A DNA stretch of 64,000 bases, taken from Betaproteobacteria bacterium (GTDB lineage: Bacteria; Pseudomonadota; Gammaproteobacteria; Burkholderiales; JACQAP01). Below are positions 7,775-17,051 of this stretch, piece by piece (within the stretch, counting starts at the first letter, position 1; every line of letters begins with the position of its first letter). The stretch is from the NCBI GenBank assembly GCA_016194905.1, contig JACQAP010000017.1, positions 62,001 through 126,000 on the forward strand, in the 5' to 3' direction. Under the pieces are notes generated by a model. That model worked only from the letters and a program-made list of their open reading frames with translations, was not told the origin of the DNA and searched no databases. The translations under genes and the position numbers were made by a program.

Positions 7775-9016
7775 TCAGGCGGGCTGCAGTTTTGGCGCGA
7801 TGCGGGCTTCGCGGATCGGAAGATTGCACAATGCCGCGAGCGCCGCGAGCGCCGCGTCGGCATACCACATGATCGTATAGTCGCCGAGATTCGTGATCGC
7901 CAGCCCGCCCAGCCAGGCGCCGAGAAAACCGCCGATCTGATGCGACAGCAGGGTCAGGCCGAACAGCGTGCCGATATAACGGCCGCCGAACAATTTGCCG
8001 ACCACTGCAGCGGTCGGCGGCACCGTCGCCAGCCAGGTCAGGCCCAGGCCCGTGGCGAACAGATAGAAGGTCAGCGCGGTTTTCGGCGCGGCGAGATAGA
8101 TGAGAATCAGCAGCGCGCGCGATGCGTACATCCAGAACAGGATGTATTTGCTGCGATAAGTCTGCGTGCCCCAGCCGGCAACCAGACTGCCGACGATGTT
8201 CGCTAGGCCGATGATCGCCAGCGACCAGCTTGCCACCTGGGCCGGTTGGCCGCACAGCTGCACTTCCCCCGGCAGATGCGTGATCAGGAACGCAATGTGA
8301 AATCCACAGGTGAAGAAGCCGGCGTGCAATAACAGATAACTCGAATCCTTGAATGCATTGCGCACTGTCTTGCGTAAACCGTGATCGGGCGCCGAAGCCA
8401 GCGTAGCCGACGCCTGTTTGGCGACGGGCTCCGCGTCCGGACGGCGACGCAATACTCTGGTCAGCGGCAGTGCGGCCAGCGTCAGAACCGCCAGCGACCA
8501 CATGGCGCCCATCCAGCCGAGTCCGCCGATCAGCCGCTGCGTGATCGGCGCGAATACGAATTGTCCGAACGAGCCGCCGGCGTTGATGATGCCCGAGCCG
8601 AGTCCGCGTTTTTCCGCCGGCAGGTAGCGCGAGGCGGACCCGATCAGCACCGAGAAGCTGCCCGCACCGGAGCCGGCCGCCATCAGGACGCCCAGCGCAA
8701 TGATCAACCCCGAAGTCGAAGTCATGAACGGCGTGACGGCATAAGCCGCGGCCAGCAACAACACGCCGCCGGCGAGAACCCGGCCGGCGCCGTAACGGTC
8801 GGCAATCGCGCCGGCAATCGGCTGCGTCAGCCCCCAAATAAACTGGCCGATCGCCATGGCCAGGCTGATGGTCGCGATGCCCAGCCCCGTGGTGGTATTC
8901 AGCGGCGACAGGAACAATCCCTGCGACTGGCGCGTGCCCATGGTCACCATCAGCAGCAACGCTGCAACGAGCGTAATGGTCCAGTAGGAAACCCGAATCT
9001 CGGAGCGGGTGGTCAT
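7775..9016 (-). CDS. MFS transporter, oxalate/formate antiporter-like
   Basis: 413 aa, 12 membrane segments. The ATG at 9016 is chosen because GGAGGA lies 8 bp upstream; the open frame continues 40 residues further without a conserved sequence. Marks of the OxlT-type group: GTRQSQGLFLSPLNTTTGL in the first loop, FIWGLTQPIAGAIADRYG (motif A) and the central LITHLPG. It probably moves a monocarboxylate or aromatic acid. Its start lies 2 bp past the stop of a MarR-family gene, so the two are co-transcribed and the MarR protein very likely controls export or import by this carrier. Confidence 0.85.
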   Translation of the reverse strand: MTTRSEIRVSYWTITLVAALLLMVTMGTRQSQGLFLSPLNTTTGLGIATISLAMAIGQFIWGLTQPIAGAIADRYGAGRVLAGGVLLLAAAYAVTPFMTSTSGLIIALGVLMAAGSGAGSFSVLIGSASRYLPAEKRGLGSGIINAGGSFGQFVFAPITQRLIGGLGWMGAMWSLAVLTLAALPLTRVLRRRPDAEPVAKQASATLASAPDHGLRKTVRNAFKDSSYLLLHAGFFTCGFHIAFLITHLPGEVQLCGQPAQVASWSLAIIGLANIVGSLVAGWGTQTYRSKYILFWMYASRALLILIYLAAPKTALTFYLFATGLGLTWLATVPPTAAVVGKLFGGRYIGTLFGLTLLSHQIGGFLGAWLGGLAITNLGDYTIMWYADAALAALAALCNLPIREARIAPKLQPA

Positions 9017-9018
9017 GA

Positions 9019-9528
9019 TCAGTTGTCCTCCGGCAAAGCGGGTTTGAGGCGCGACAAGGCCTGATCGAGCCGCGCATGGAAGTTGGCGACGAAACCCTGG
9101 CCAAGGTGCTGTTCGAGCGCGAGTTGGGCCTGCCGCCAATACTTGCGTGCCGCGTTGCGGGTGCGGGTCCCGCTTGCAGTGCGCACGAACAGGCGCTGCC
9201 GCGCATCGGTACCCGACGACTCCGCAACCCAGCCTTGTTCCAGCAACGGTTGCAGGCTGCGGGTCAGCGTCGTGCGATCGATTTCCATGCGGTCGGCCAG
9301 CGTGGTCAACGATTGCGGATCCTCGGACAATTGCGCAAGCAGCGAATACTGGGAAAGCTTGAGACCGCTGTCGCGCATGTGGTGCTCATAGAACGCGGTG
9401 ACGCGCCGCGTAAGGCGACGCAGCCGCGCCCCGGTGCAGACGAGCGGTTGCGGGTTTTCCGCAGCGCTCTCGGCGGCGATTGCGGCGCGCGCAGATTTCG
9501 GACGACCGGTTGTGGTGGCGGTGGTCAT
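9019..9528 (-). CDS. MarR family transcriptional regulator
   Basis: 169 aa. The winged-helix DNA-binding region spans about 45-145: LSQYSLLAQLSEDPQSLTTLADRM (helices 2-3), IDRTTLTRSLQPLLEQGWV (recognition helix) and the wing with DARQRLFVRTASG. An N-terminal 25-residue polar tail with a PKSARAAIAA stretch precedes it. MarR proteins bind palindromes as dimers and release on a small, often phenolic, ligand. It is first in an operon with the MFS gene, and a perfect 16-bp palindrome at 9547-9562 lies 19 bp before its start, which suggests autoregulation. Confidence 0.88.
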   Translation of the reverse strand: MTTATTTGRPKSARAAIAAESAAENPQPLVCTGARLRRLTRRVTAFYEHHMRDSGLKLSQYSLLAQLSEDPQSLTTLADRMEIDRTTLTRSLQPLLEQGWVAESSGTDARQRLFVRTASGTRTRNAARKYWRQAQLALEQHLGQGFVANFHARLDQALSRLKPALPEDN

Positions 9529-9546
9529 TTATGAAGAGGTGAAAGA

Positions 9547-9562
9547 ACGTGCATATGCACGT
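9547..9562. promoter_or_regulatory. Perfect 16-bp palindrome, likely MarR operator
   Basis: ACGTGCATATGCACGT is fully self-complementary and sits 19 bp upstream of the marR start in an AT-rich patch. The position and length suit a MarR dimer site that overlaps the marR-MFS promoter. Confidence 0.65.
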
Positions 9563-9620
9563 ACTTTAGCATAGCTTGAGGAAGCTGGCTGGACGAAAGG
9601 GATCCGGTGGCGGACGGGGA

Positions 9621-9652
9621 CGAAAAAAGCCCGGTTTCCCGGGCTTTTTTCG
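9621..9652. terminator. Bidirectional rho-independent terminator
   Basis: AAAAAAGCCCGG (9623-9634), loop TTTC, CCGGGCTTTTTT (9639-9650): a perfect 12-bp pairing with T tracts on either strand. It ends the stress-protein gene read leftward from 10131 and insulates the marR promoter. Confidence 0.9.
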
Positions 9653-9669
9653 CGCCTGCTGCCCGAAGT

Positions 9670-10131
9670 TCAGAATTCCTTCGCCGCCTTCGAGAAGGAG
9701 TCGCGTAGCGCGTCGTAACTCTTCGCGAAGCCGCCTTTTACCTCATCCCAGGCGTTTGCGGAACCGCGCTTCAGCTCGCCGTAGCTCTGGGACAGATCCT
9801 GGCGCTGCTGGCGCAGCGTCTTCATCGTTTCCCGCGCATGCTTGCGCGCCGACGCATTCATCTTGTCCCAGTTCCTGCTCATCTCGCTTTCGAAATGATC
9901 GATGTGCGCATCGGCGTCCGCGAGAACGCTTTTCGCGTTCTTCAATGCTTCGTCGCGCTGCTCCGCGGAATAGTTTTTGATCGCATGCGCTGTCTCGTCG
10001 ATTTTTTGCGAAACGTCCTTGCCGGTGGTCTTGCCGCTCGGACTCTCTGCGGCAAACGACATCGGTGCGCCGGCCAGCAAAAGGGCGAGGAACAGCGTCA
10101 GGGCAGTGATCTTCCAGATATCGGTATTCAT
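9670..10131 (-). CDS. Periplasmic helical protein, sll1863-type stress family
   Basis: 153 aa from the ATG at 10131, preceded by GAGGAG. A signal peptide (WKITALTLFLALLLAGAPMSFA, cut before AES) leads to a fully helical, charged body: AIKNYSAEQRDEALKNAKSV, MSRNWDKMNASARKHARETM and QQRQDLSQSYGELKRGSANA, with heptad spacing that suggests an antiparallel coiled coil. The C-terminal WDEVKGGFAKSYDALRDSF resembles the repeats of stress-induced sll1863-like proteins. The molecular function is unknown. It is monocistronic, followed by a strong terminator. Confidence 0.75.
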   Translation of the reverse strand: MNTDIWKITALTLFLALLLAGAPMSFAAESPSGKTTGKDVSQKIDETAHAIKNYSAEQRDEALKNAKSVLADADAHIDHFESEMSRNWDKMNASARKHARETMKTLRQQRQDLSQSYGELKRGSANAWDEVKGGFAKSYDALRDSFSKAAKEF

Positions 10132-10316
10132 CGCATTCTCCTCTTGTGAATCACCCCGGCGATGCGCCGACTCGAAGCGTGGGCGTTCGAAAAATAATCG
10201 GCTTGGAGCGCAACCGGAATGGCAACGATCCGATGCGTGAATCGTCATACGCGTAAGGCAGGTCGTGAATGGGAAAGTTCCATGTCATAGCCGCGAAGGC
10301 GGCGGCCCCCGGGGGG

Positions 10317-10739
10317 TTAGTTGGCCGCAACCACGTAATCCTGCATGCGAATGCGCAGCGTTTCCGGAATCGGTACGGCCTTCAAGGTCTGCTTGGAGAA
10401 AATGCAGATGGTATGGCGGCATTTCAGGCAGGCGCGTCCGTCGATGCTGGCAGTGAAACCGAGTTCGATCGAGCTGTTGCCGAGCCGGAGAATCGACAGC
10501 TCGATGACGAGCGTGTCGCCGAAACGCGCCGGGCTGAGGAAGTCGCACTGCGTGCCGACCGTCGGCGTACCGAGCTGCTGCTTCATCAGGAAGTCGGAGA
10601 AACGCTCCTGCAGCCCGACGTTGAACCAGTCCTCCATCGCGTCGTGCAGCAGATCGAAGAAGCGCGGAAAGTAAACCTGGCCCGCGGGATCACAATGCGA
10701 AAAGCGGATCGGATAATCGACGCGAAAGACTTTGCCCAT
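10317..10739 (-). CDS. Acyl-CoA thioesterase, 4-hydroxybenzoyl-CoA thioesterase-like hotdog fold
   Basis: 140 aa from the ATG at 10739. RFSHCDPAGQVYFPRFFDLLHDAMEDWF (residues about 10-37) is the signature of the 4-HBT class, with the catalytic Asp in CDPAG. The rest (RFGDTLVIELSILRLGNSSIELGF) gives the hotdog beta sheet. It should hydrolyse an aryl- or acyl-CoA in the cytoplasm. It begins 7 bp after the D-aminoacylase stop, so both are one transcript. Confidence 0.85.
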   Translation of the reverse strand: MGKVFRVDYPIRFSHCDPAGQVYFPRFFDLLHDAMEDWFNVGLQERFSDFLMKQQLGTPTVGTQCDFLSPARFGDTLVIELSILRLGNSSIELGFTASIDGRACLKCRHTICIFSKQTLKAVPIPETLRIRMQDYVVAAN

Positions 10740-10746
10740 GGTCCGC

Positions 10747-12435
<1,689 letters not shown>

Positions 12436-12615
12436 GATGCTCCCCCGGTTTTCTTGTTTTGGAACGACGCATCAGCCGCCGTGCCGGTTCGCTCTTATAG
12501 TCCAAGGTTCGCGACTGCGCAACCCGGAATTTTTTTGAGCGATGAAAATCTTATTGAAACGTGAGAACAGCGGGCCGCGTTACTATGCGCGCTTGGTCGT
12601 TTTCCCGAATCCGAA
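12436..12615. promoter_or_regulatory. Divergent promoter region of the deacylase and YbfB-type MFS genes
   Basis: 180 bp between two outward-reading starts. It must hold both promoters; the AT-rich part is 12530-12560, with TTATTGAAAC. No strong palindrome is visible. Confidence 0.4.
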
Positions 12616-13749
12616 ATGAATCGACTCTCCGCAGTGCGTCTCGCGTTTTCCGGCATGCTGGCGCTGGCCATCGCCATCGGTGTGGGCCGCTTTGCGTTCA
12701 CGCCGATTCTGCCGATGATGCAGAAGGACCATGGCCTGACGCTACGCATCGCCGGCTTGCTGGCGTCGACGAACTATGTCGGCTATTTCATCGGCGCGCT
12801 ATCGGCGATCTGGATCCGGGCGGCGACGGTCACTGTGGTGCGCTTCTCAGTGGTGACGGTGGCCTTGCTGACGGGCGCCATGGGCCTGACTCATCATCCG
12901 TTCGCTTGGCTGCTGTTGCGCGGGCTCGCGGGCCTGGTGAGCGCGTGGATCCTGGTATTTGCGTCTGCCTACATCCTGGAGCAGCTTGCGACACTGGGTA
13001 GAAGACGGTTGGGCGGCGTGGTGTTCGGCGGCGTCGGGTTCGGCACCGCGCTGACCGGCGCATCCTGTCTGTTGTTCCTGAATCTGTCGTGGTCGGCCGA
13101 CCAGGCCTGGATCGCCGTCGGCGTCATCGCGCTGGCGCTTGCGTTCTCGTGTTGGCCCGGTTATCGCGAGGCAACGCAAACGCGGGCCGCGACGAAGGCC
13201 GACGCTTCGCCGCTGCGACTGCGCACGCACATGCTCGTGGTCGTCTGCTACGGAATCTTCGGCTTCGGTTACATCATTCCCGGCACCTTCCTGCCGGCCA
13301 TGGCGAAACAGAGTATTCCCGACCCGGCGGTTTTCGGTTGGGCCTGGCCGATTTTCGGGAGTGCCGCGCTCATCTCCACGCTGATGGCGGGCTGGTTGTC
13401 GGCGCACCTGCCGAATCGACTCATCTGGGCGTCGTCGCATGTAGTCATGGCGATCGGTGTTGCGATGCCCGTCCTGCTGCCGGGGATGGCGGGCATCGTG
13501 ATCTCGGCGTGCTGCGTGGGCGGCACCTTCATGGTCGCGACGATGACCGGTATGCAGGAGGCGCGCGTGCTTGCGCCGGATCACGCCTCGCACCTGATGG
13601 CGGCGATGACGGCCGCTTTCGGCATGGGGCAGATATTCGGCCCGCTGTTGGTGAGCCTGATGGGCGATCTGCAAAATGGAATGAACGCGCTGTTGCTCGG
13701 GGCTTCCGCCTTGTTGCTGGGTAGTGCAGTCGCGCTGTTTCGTCGCTGA
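12616..13749 (+). CDS. YbfB/YjiJ family MFS transporter
   Basis: 377 aa with 12 short membrane segments and little loop sequence. IGVGRFAFTPILPMMQKDHGL near the N-terminus is typical of the YbfB/YjiJ family (R and F in GVGRFAFTPILP), as are GLLASTNYVGYFIGAL and GYIIPGTFLPAMA. The substrate is unknown. It stops 7 bp before the end of the AGE gene and is convergent to the long sugar operon. Confidence 0.87.
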   Translation: MNRLSAVRLAFSGMLALAIAIGVGRFAFTPILPMMQKDHGLTLRIAGLLASTNYVGYFIGALSAIWIRAATVTVVRFSVVTVALLTGAMGLTHHPFAWLLLRGLAGLVSAWILVFASAYILEQLATLGRRRLGGVVFGGVGFGTALTGASCLLFLNLSWSADQAWIAVGVIALALAFSCWPGYREATQTRAATKADASPLRLRTHMLVVVCYGIFGFGYIIPGTFLPAMAKQSIPDPAVFGWAWPIFGSAALISTLMAGWLSAHLPNRLIWASSHVVMAIGVAMPVLLPGMAGIVISACCVGGTFMVATMTGMQEARVLAPDHASHLMAAMTAAFGMGQIFGPLLVSLMGDLQNGMNALLLGASALLLGSAVALFRR

Positions 13750-13756
13750 ACCGCGA

Positions 13757-14947
13757 TCAGGTCCCGATCGCGTTGAGCACTTCGTAGCACGCGCCCATCG
13801 TGTGGTAGTCGGTTTTTCCCGCTGGGGATTTTTCGTCGCTGTATTTCCGGTTGTCACGCGTGAGAATACGGTACCACGCGCCGTGCTCGTGATCGACGAA
13901 GTGTCTCCAACTGTAGTCCCAGAATCGGCCGTACCACTGCCAGTATTTTTCGTCGCCAGTGCGCTTTGCCAGCAGCGCCGCCGCCGCGAGCGATTCGGCC
14001 TGCACCCAGAAATATTTGTCGCCGTCGCAGATGCTGCCGTCCGGCGCAAAACCATAGACGATGCCACCGTGGTTGTGGTCCCATGCGTGTTTCATTGCGG
14101 CGTCGAACAGCTCGGCCGCGCGCGGCGCCAGCCACTCCGGGCCGGTCAACCGATCTGCGTGGCGCTCCAGTATCAGCAGCAGCTTGGCCCATTCGGCAAG
14201 ATGCCCGGGCTGATAACCCCACGGACGAAAAATATTGGTCTTGTCGTCCTTGTTGTAATTCCAGTCCACCGACCAGTCGGCGTGGTAGTGCTCCCAGATG
14301 AGTCCGTTTGCCAGCGCCGCTTGTCTCACCGTAATGTTTCGCGCCAGTTTTGCCGCGCGATCGAGATAGCGCGTCTGTCCGGTGGCTTCGAACGCCGCCA
14401 GCATCGCTTCGCAGGCGTGCATGTTGGCGTTCTGCCCGCGATAGGAGGAGACCGCCGACCAGTCCGCGGCGGCTTCGTCCGCGTACAGGCCGGAAGCCGG
14501 CGACCAGAATTTTCTCTCCATCAGGTCGAACGTCTCGCCGATCCACGCGCGCGCGGGTTCGACGCCGGCCATCGATGCGTGCGCATATGCCAGCAGGACA
14601 AATGCGAGACCGTAGCAATGATTGGTCGCGTCGGCGACACGCTCGCCGTCGAGCAGCCAGGCGTATCCGCCGGTCGACGCATTGCGATGCCGTTCACGCA
14701 GGTAAGCCGTGCCATGCTCCACGGCGCGCAGGTACGCCGCATCACCGAACCGGCGATACGCCATCGCATAGTTGAAAACGAAACGCGTGCTGCTGACCAG
14801 GTGACGGGTATGCGAGTCGTAGACGCTGCCGTCGTCCCGAAAAAAATGAAAGAACCCGCCGTGCGGATCGATCGCACGCGGATGGTAGAAAGCCATCGTG
14901 TGGCGGACATGATCGAGCAGGAAGCGCGGGTCGCGGAAGTCGGGCAT
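13757..14947 (-). CDS. AGE family sugar epimerase/isomerase
   Basis: 396 aa, an (alpha/alpha)6 barrel like N-acylglucosamine 2-epimerase, mannose isomerase and YihS. Conserved catalytic-site pieces: SHTRHLVSSTRFVFNYAMA (about 45-63), GQNANMHACEAMLAAFE (His near 180), RPWGYQPGHLAEWAKLLL (His near 250) and DYHTMGACYEVL at the C-terminus (His near 385). The pair of histidines near 250 and 385 matches aldose-ketose isomerases such as YihS. It is the last gene of the LacI-controlled operon, 8 bp after the PfkB kinase, so it probably isomerises the imported or oxidised sugar before phosphorylation. Confidence 0.87.
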   Translation of the reverse strand: MPDFRDPRFLLDHVRHTMAFYHPRAIDPHGGFFHFFRDDGSVYDSHTRHLVSSTRFVFNYAMAYRRFGDAAYLRAVEHGTAYLRERHRNASTGGYAWLLDGERVADATNHCYGLAFVLLAYAHASMAGVEPARAWIGETFDLMERKFWSPASGLYADEAAADWSAVSSYRGQNANMHACEAMLAAFEATGQTRYLDRAAKLARNITVRQAALANGLIWEHYHADWSVDWNYNKDDKTNIFRPWGYQPGHLAEWAKLLLILERHADRLTGPEWLAPRAAELFDAAMKHAWDHNHGGIVYGFAPDGSICDGDKYFWVQAESLAAAALLAKRTGDEKYWQWYGRFWDYSWRHFVDHEHGAWYRILTRDNRKYSDEKSPAGKTDYHTMGACYEVLNAIGT

Positions 14948-14955
14948 GTTCTTCG

Positions 14956-15876
14956 TCAGTTCATTTTCGCGAGAACTTTTTCGACTGCGGCGAGCGCGGG
15001 TGGCGTAGCGCCGGATTGCAGACAGGCGGCTGTGCCGGCGGCCACCGCGCGGCGCAAATGCGCCGGCCAGCCGGCATCCGGTCGATGCATCAGGCTATAG
15101 AGCAAGCCGCCGATGCTGGCGTCGCCCGCGCCGACCGAATCGACGATTTCAACGGGCGGACAGTCCTGGTGAAAACGCCGTCCGTCCGCATGCAGTTCCG
15201 CGCCTTCGGCGCCGCGCGTAAGCATAACGACCGCCCGTGGATTGAGTGCCTGGAGCTGCGCCAATGCGCCATCCATATCCCGGGTGCGGAACAGGCCACC
15301 CAAATCCTCATCGGAAACCTTGATCACATCCGCCAGGCGCGCCACGCGGGCAAGAGTCGCGTCGTAAGCGGGTGTCATCAAGTTGCGGAAATTCGGATCG
15401 AAGCTCACCCGCGCGCCCGCCGCCTTCGCGCCTTCCAGCAAGCCGATCAGCCGGCTGCACAGCGGTTCGCGCGCGAGGCTGATGCCGCCGCAGTGCACCC
15501 ATTCGACCGAACGGATCCAATCCCGGGGAAGCACACGCGGATCGAAGGCGAGGTCAGCGCTGTCCGCGCCGATGAAGTAATACCGCGGCGGGGATGTTTC
15601 ATGAACGATCGCCAGCAGCGAGGGTTTGTCGTGCTGTTGCAGGAAGCGCATGTCCAGTCCGGCCTCGCGGCTCAGCGCGGCAATCTCGTCGCCGAAGTTG
15701 TCGCGGCTGACGCTGCCGGCAAACGCACTCGAAATGCCGAAGCCCGCCATGACACGCGCCACATTCCATGGCGCGCCGCCGGCGCGCGCCAGCCAGTAGC
15801 CGTCTTCCTGGCGGATCAAATCGGTGAGTGCTTCGCCAGCACTGACGAAACGCGGTCCGGGCTGCGCTGTCGTCAT
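14956..15876 (-). CDS. PfkB family carbohydrate kinase, fructokinase-like
   Basis: 306 aa. FVSAGEALTDLIRQ opens the Rossmann-like core, AGGAPWNVARVMAGFG (about 31-46) is the sugar-binding di-Gly region, and DSVGAGDASIGGLLYSL (about 250-266) is PfkB signature 2 with the catalytic Asp in GAGD. It phosphorylates a ketose or similar sugar with ATP in the cytoplasm. The ATG overlaps the stop of the DUF993 gene (ATGA at 15873-15876), so translation is coupled. Its neighbours are DUF993 upstream and an AGE isomerase downstream. Confidence 0.9.
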   Translation of the reverse strand: MTTAQPGPRFVSAGEALTDLIRQEDGYWLARAGGAPWNVARVMAGFGISSAFAGSVSRDNFGDEIAALSREAGLDMRFLQQHDKPSLLAIVHETSPPRYYFIGADSADLAFDPRVLPRDWIRSVEWVHCGGISLAREPLCSRLIGLLEGAKAAGARVSFDPNFRNLMTPAYDATLARVARLADVIKVSDEDLGGLFRTRDMDGALAQLQALNPRAVVMLTRGAEGAELHADGRRFHQDCPPVEIVDSVGAGDASIGGLLYSLMHRPDAGWPAHLRRAVAAGTAACLQSGATPPALAAVEKVLAKMN

Positions 15877-17042
15877 GAGATGCCGGCGTGTACCCGCAGG
15901 AAGCTGCGCATGCGCGAAACCGCGAGTTCGGGATCGATGAGTGCGCCACAGCGGTCTGCGAGTTCGAATACTTTCGCGTAGTGCCGCACGGAGCGTGCCG
16001 ATTGCAGCCCCCCGGCGGCGACGAAATGCGACTGGTGGCCGTTCAGCCAGGCGATGAAGATCACTCCGGCCTTGTAGTGCCGGGTGGGCGCGCGAAAGAT
16101 TTCGCGCGACAGCGGAATCGTCGGTGCGATGATGCTCTTGTAGCCTTCGGCATCGCGGCTGGCGAGCCTCGCCAGCGCCGCCGCGGCCACCTGTGCAATC
16201 GGATCGAAGATGCCGAGCAGCGCGTGAGAATGATGGCTGCCGTCGCCGGCGATCAGCGTGTCGTAGTTGAAATCGTCGCCGGTGAACATGATGACGCCGT
16301 CTGGCAGCCTGGGGCGCATCGCGACCTCCCACTGCGCGTCGAGCAGCGAAATCTTGATGCCTTCTATTTTCTGCGCATTCGCCCGCACGATGTCGAGTAC
16401 CGTGTCCATTGCCGCCGCAATGTCGTTGGTGCCCCAGTAGCCTTTCAGCGCCGGGTCGAACATCTCGCCCAGCCAGTGCAGTACGACTTTGTCCTTGCAT
16501 TGACGCAGCAGTTCGCCGTAAACGCGCTTGTAGTCGTCGGCGCTTTTTGCCACGGCAGCCAGCGCGCGGCTCGCCATGAGAATGATGCGTCCACCGGCCG
16601 CTTCCACCGCTTCGATCTGCTCTTGGTAGGCGTGCATTACATCGGCGATCGTGGTGCGTTCGTTCGCGACCAGCTGGTCGGTGCCGACGCCGCAGGCGAG
16701 ATCGGCGCCGGGAATGGTCCTGGCATGGGCGACGCTGCGGCGGATCAGCTCGCGCGCGCCCGGCCAGTCCAGACCCATGCCGCGCTGTGCCGTGTCCATC
16801 GCCTCGGCGACCTTGAAGCCCAGCCGCCACAGATGCTCGCGGAAACGCAGCGTCGCCTGCCAATCGATCACCGGCGGCCCGTCCCACGGATCGCAGGGCT
16901 GAAGCGGATCGACTACCACATGCGCCGCCGCGTAAGCGCTGCGGTTCCATTGCGCCTGCGCCACCCGGGCGAACGGCGAGGACGCTTGGGTGAGCTTGTA
17001 CGGTTGCAATGCGCCGTTTTCATCGGGCAGGATCAGTTGCAT
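15873..17042 (-). CDS. DUF993 family protein (DapA-like TIM barrel)
   Basis: 389 aa, matching the DUF993 family (related to the dihydrodipicolinate synthase TIM-barrel clan). Visible conserved parts: SPFARVAQAQWNRSAYAAAH near the N-terminus, WQATLRFREHLWRLGFKVAEAMDTAQRGMGL split at about residue 75, IPGADLACGVGTDQL, GGRIILMASRALA, VLHWLGEMFDPALKGYWG and GDDFNYDTLI. No member has, to my knowledge, a firmly assigned reaction; an aldolase or lyase on a keto-sugar is the natural guess from the fold. It starts 9 bp after the GMC gene stop and overlaps the kinase start by 4 bp, which ties it to sugar catabolism. Confidence 0.85.
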   Translation of the reverse strand: MQLILPDENGALQPYKLTQASSPFARVAQAQWNRSAYAAAHVVVDPLQPCDPWDGPPVIDWQATLRFREHLWRLGFKVAEAMDTAQRGMGLDWPGARELIRRSVAHARTIPGADLACGVGTDQLVANERTTIADVMHAYQEQIEAVEAAGGRIILMASRALAAVAKSADDYKRVYGELLRQCKDKVVLHWLGEMFDPALKGYWGTNDIAAAMDTVLDIVRANAQKIEGIKISLLDAQWEVAMRPRLPDGVIMFTGDDFNYDTLIAGDGSHHSHALLGIFDPIAQVAAAALARLASRDAEGYKSIIAPTIPLSREIFRAPTRHYKAGVIFIAWLNGHQSHFVAAGGLQSARSVRHYAKVFELADRCGALIDPELAVSRMRSFLRVHAGIS

Positions 17043-17051
17043 GGCGGTTCC

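Noticed and set aside
14956-16950. Apparent 664-aa protein joining the PfkB kinase with upstream sequence
   Set aside because: The upstream part overlaps the DUF993 gene in another frame. The kinase starts at its own ATG at 15876, overlapping the DUF993 stop.
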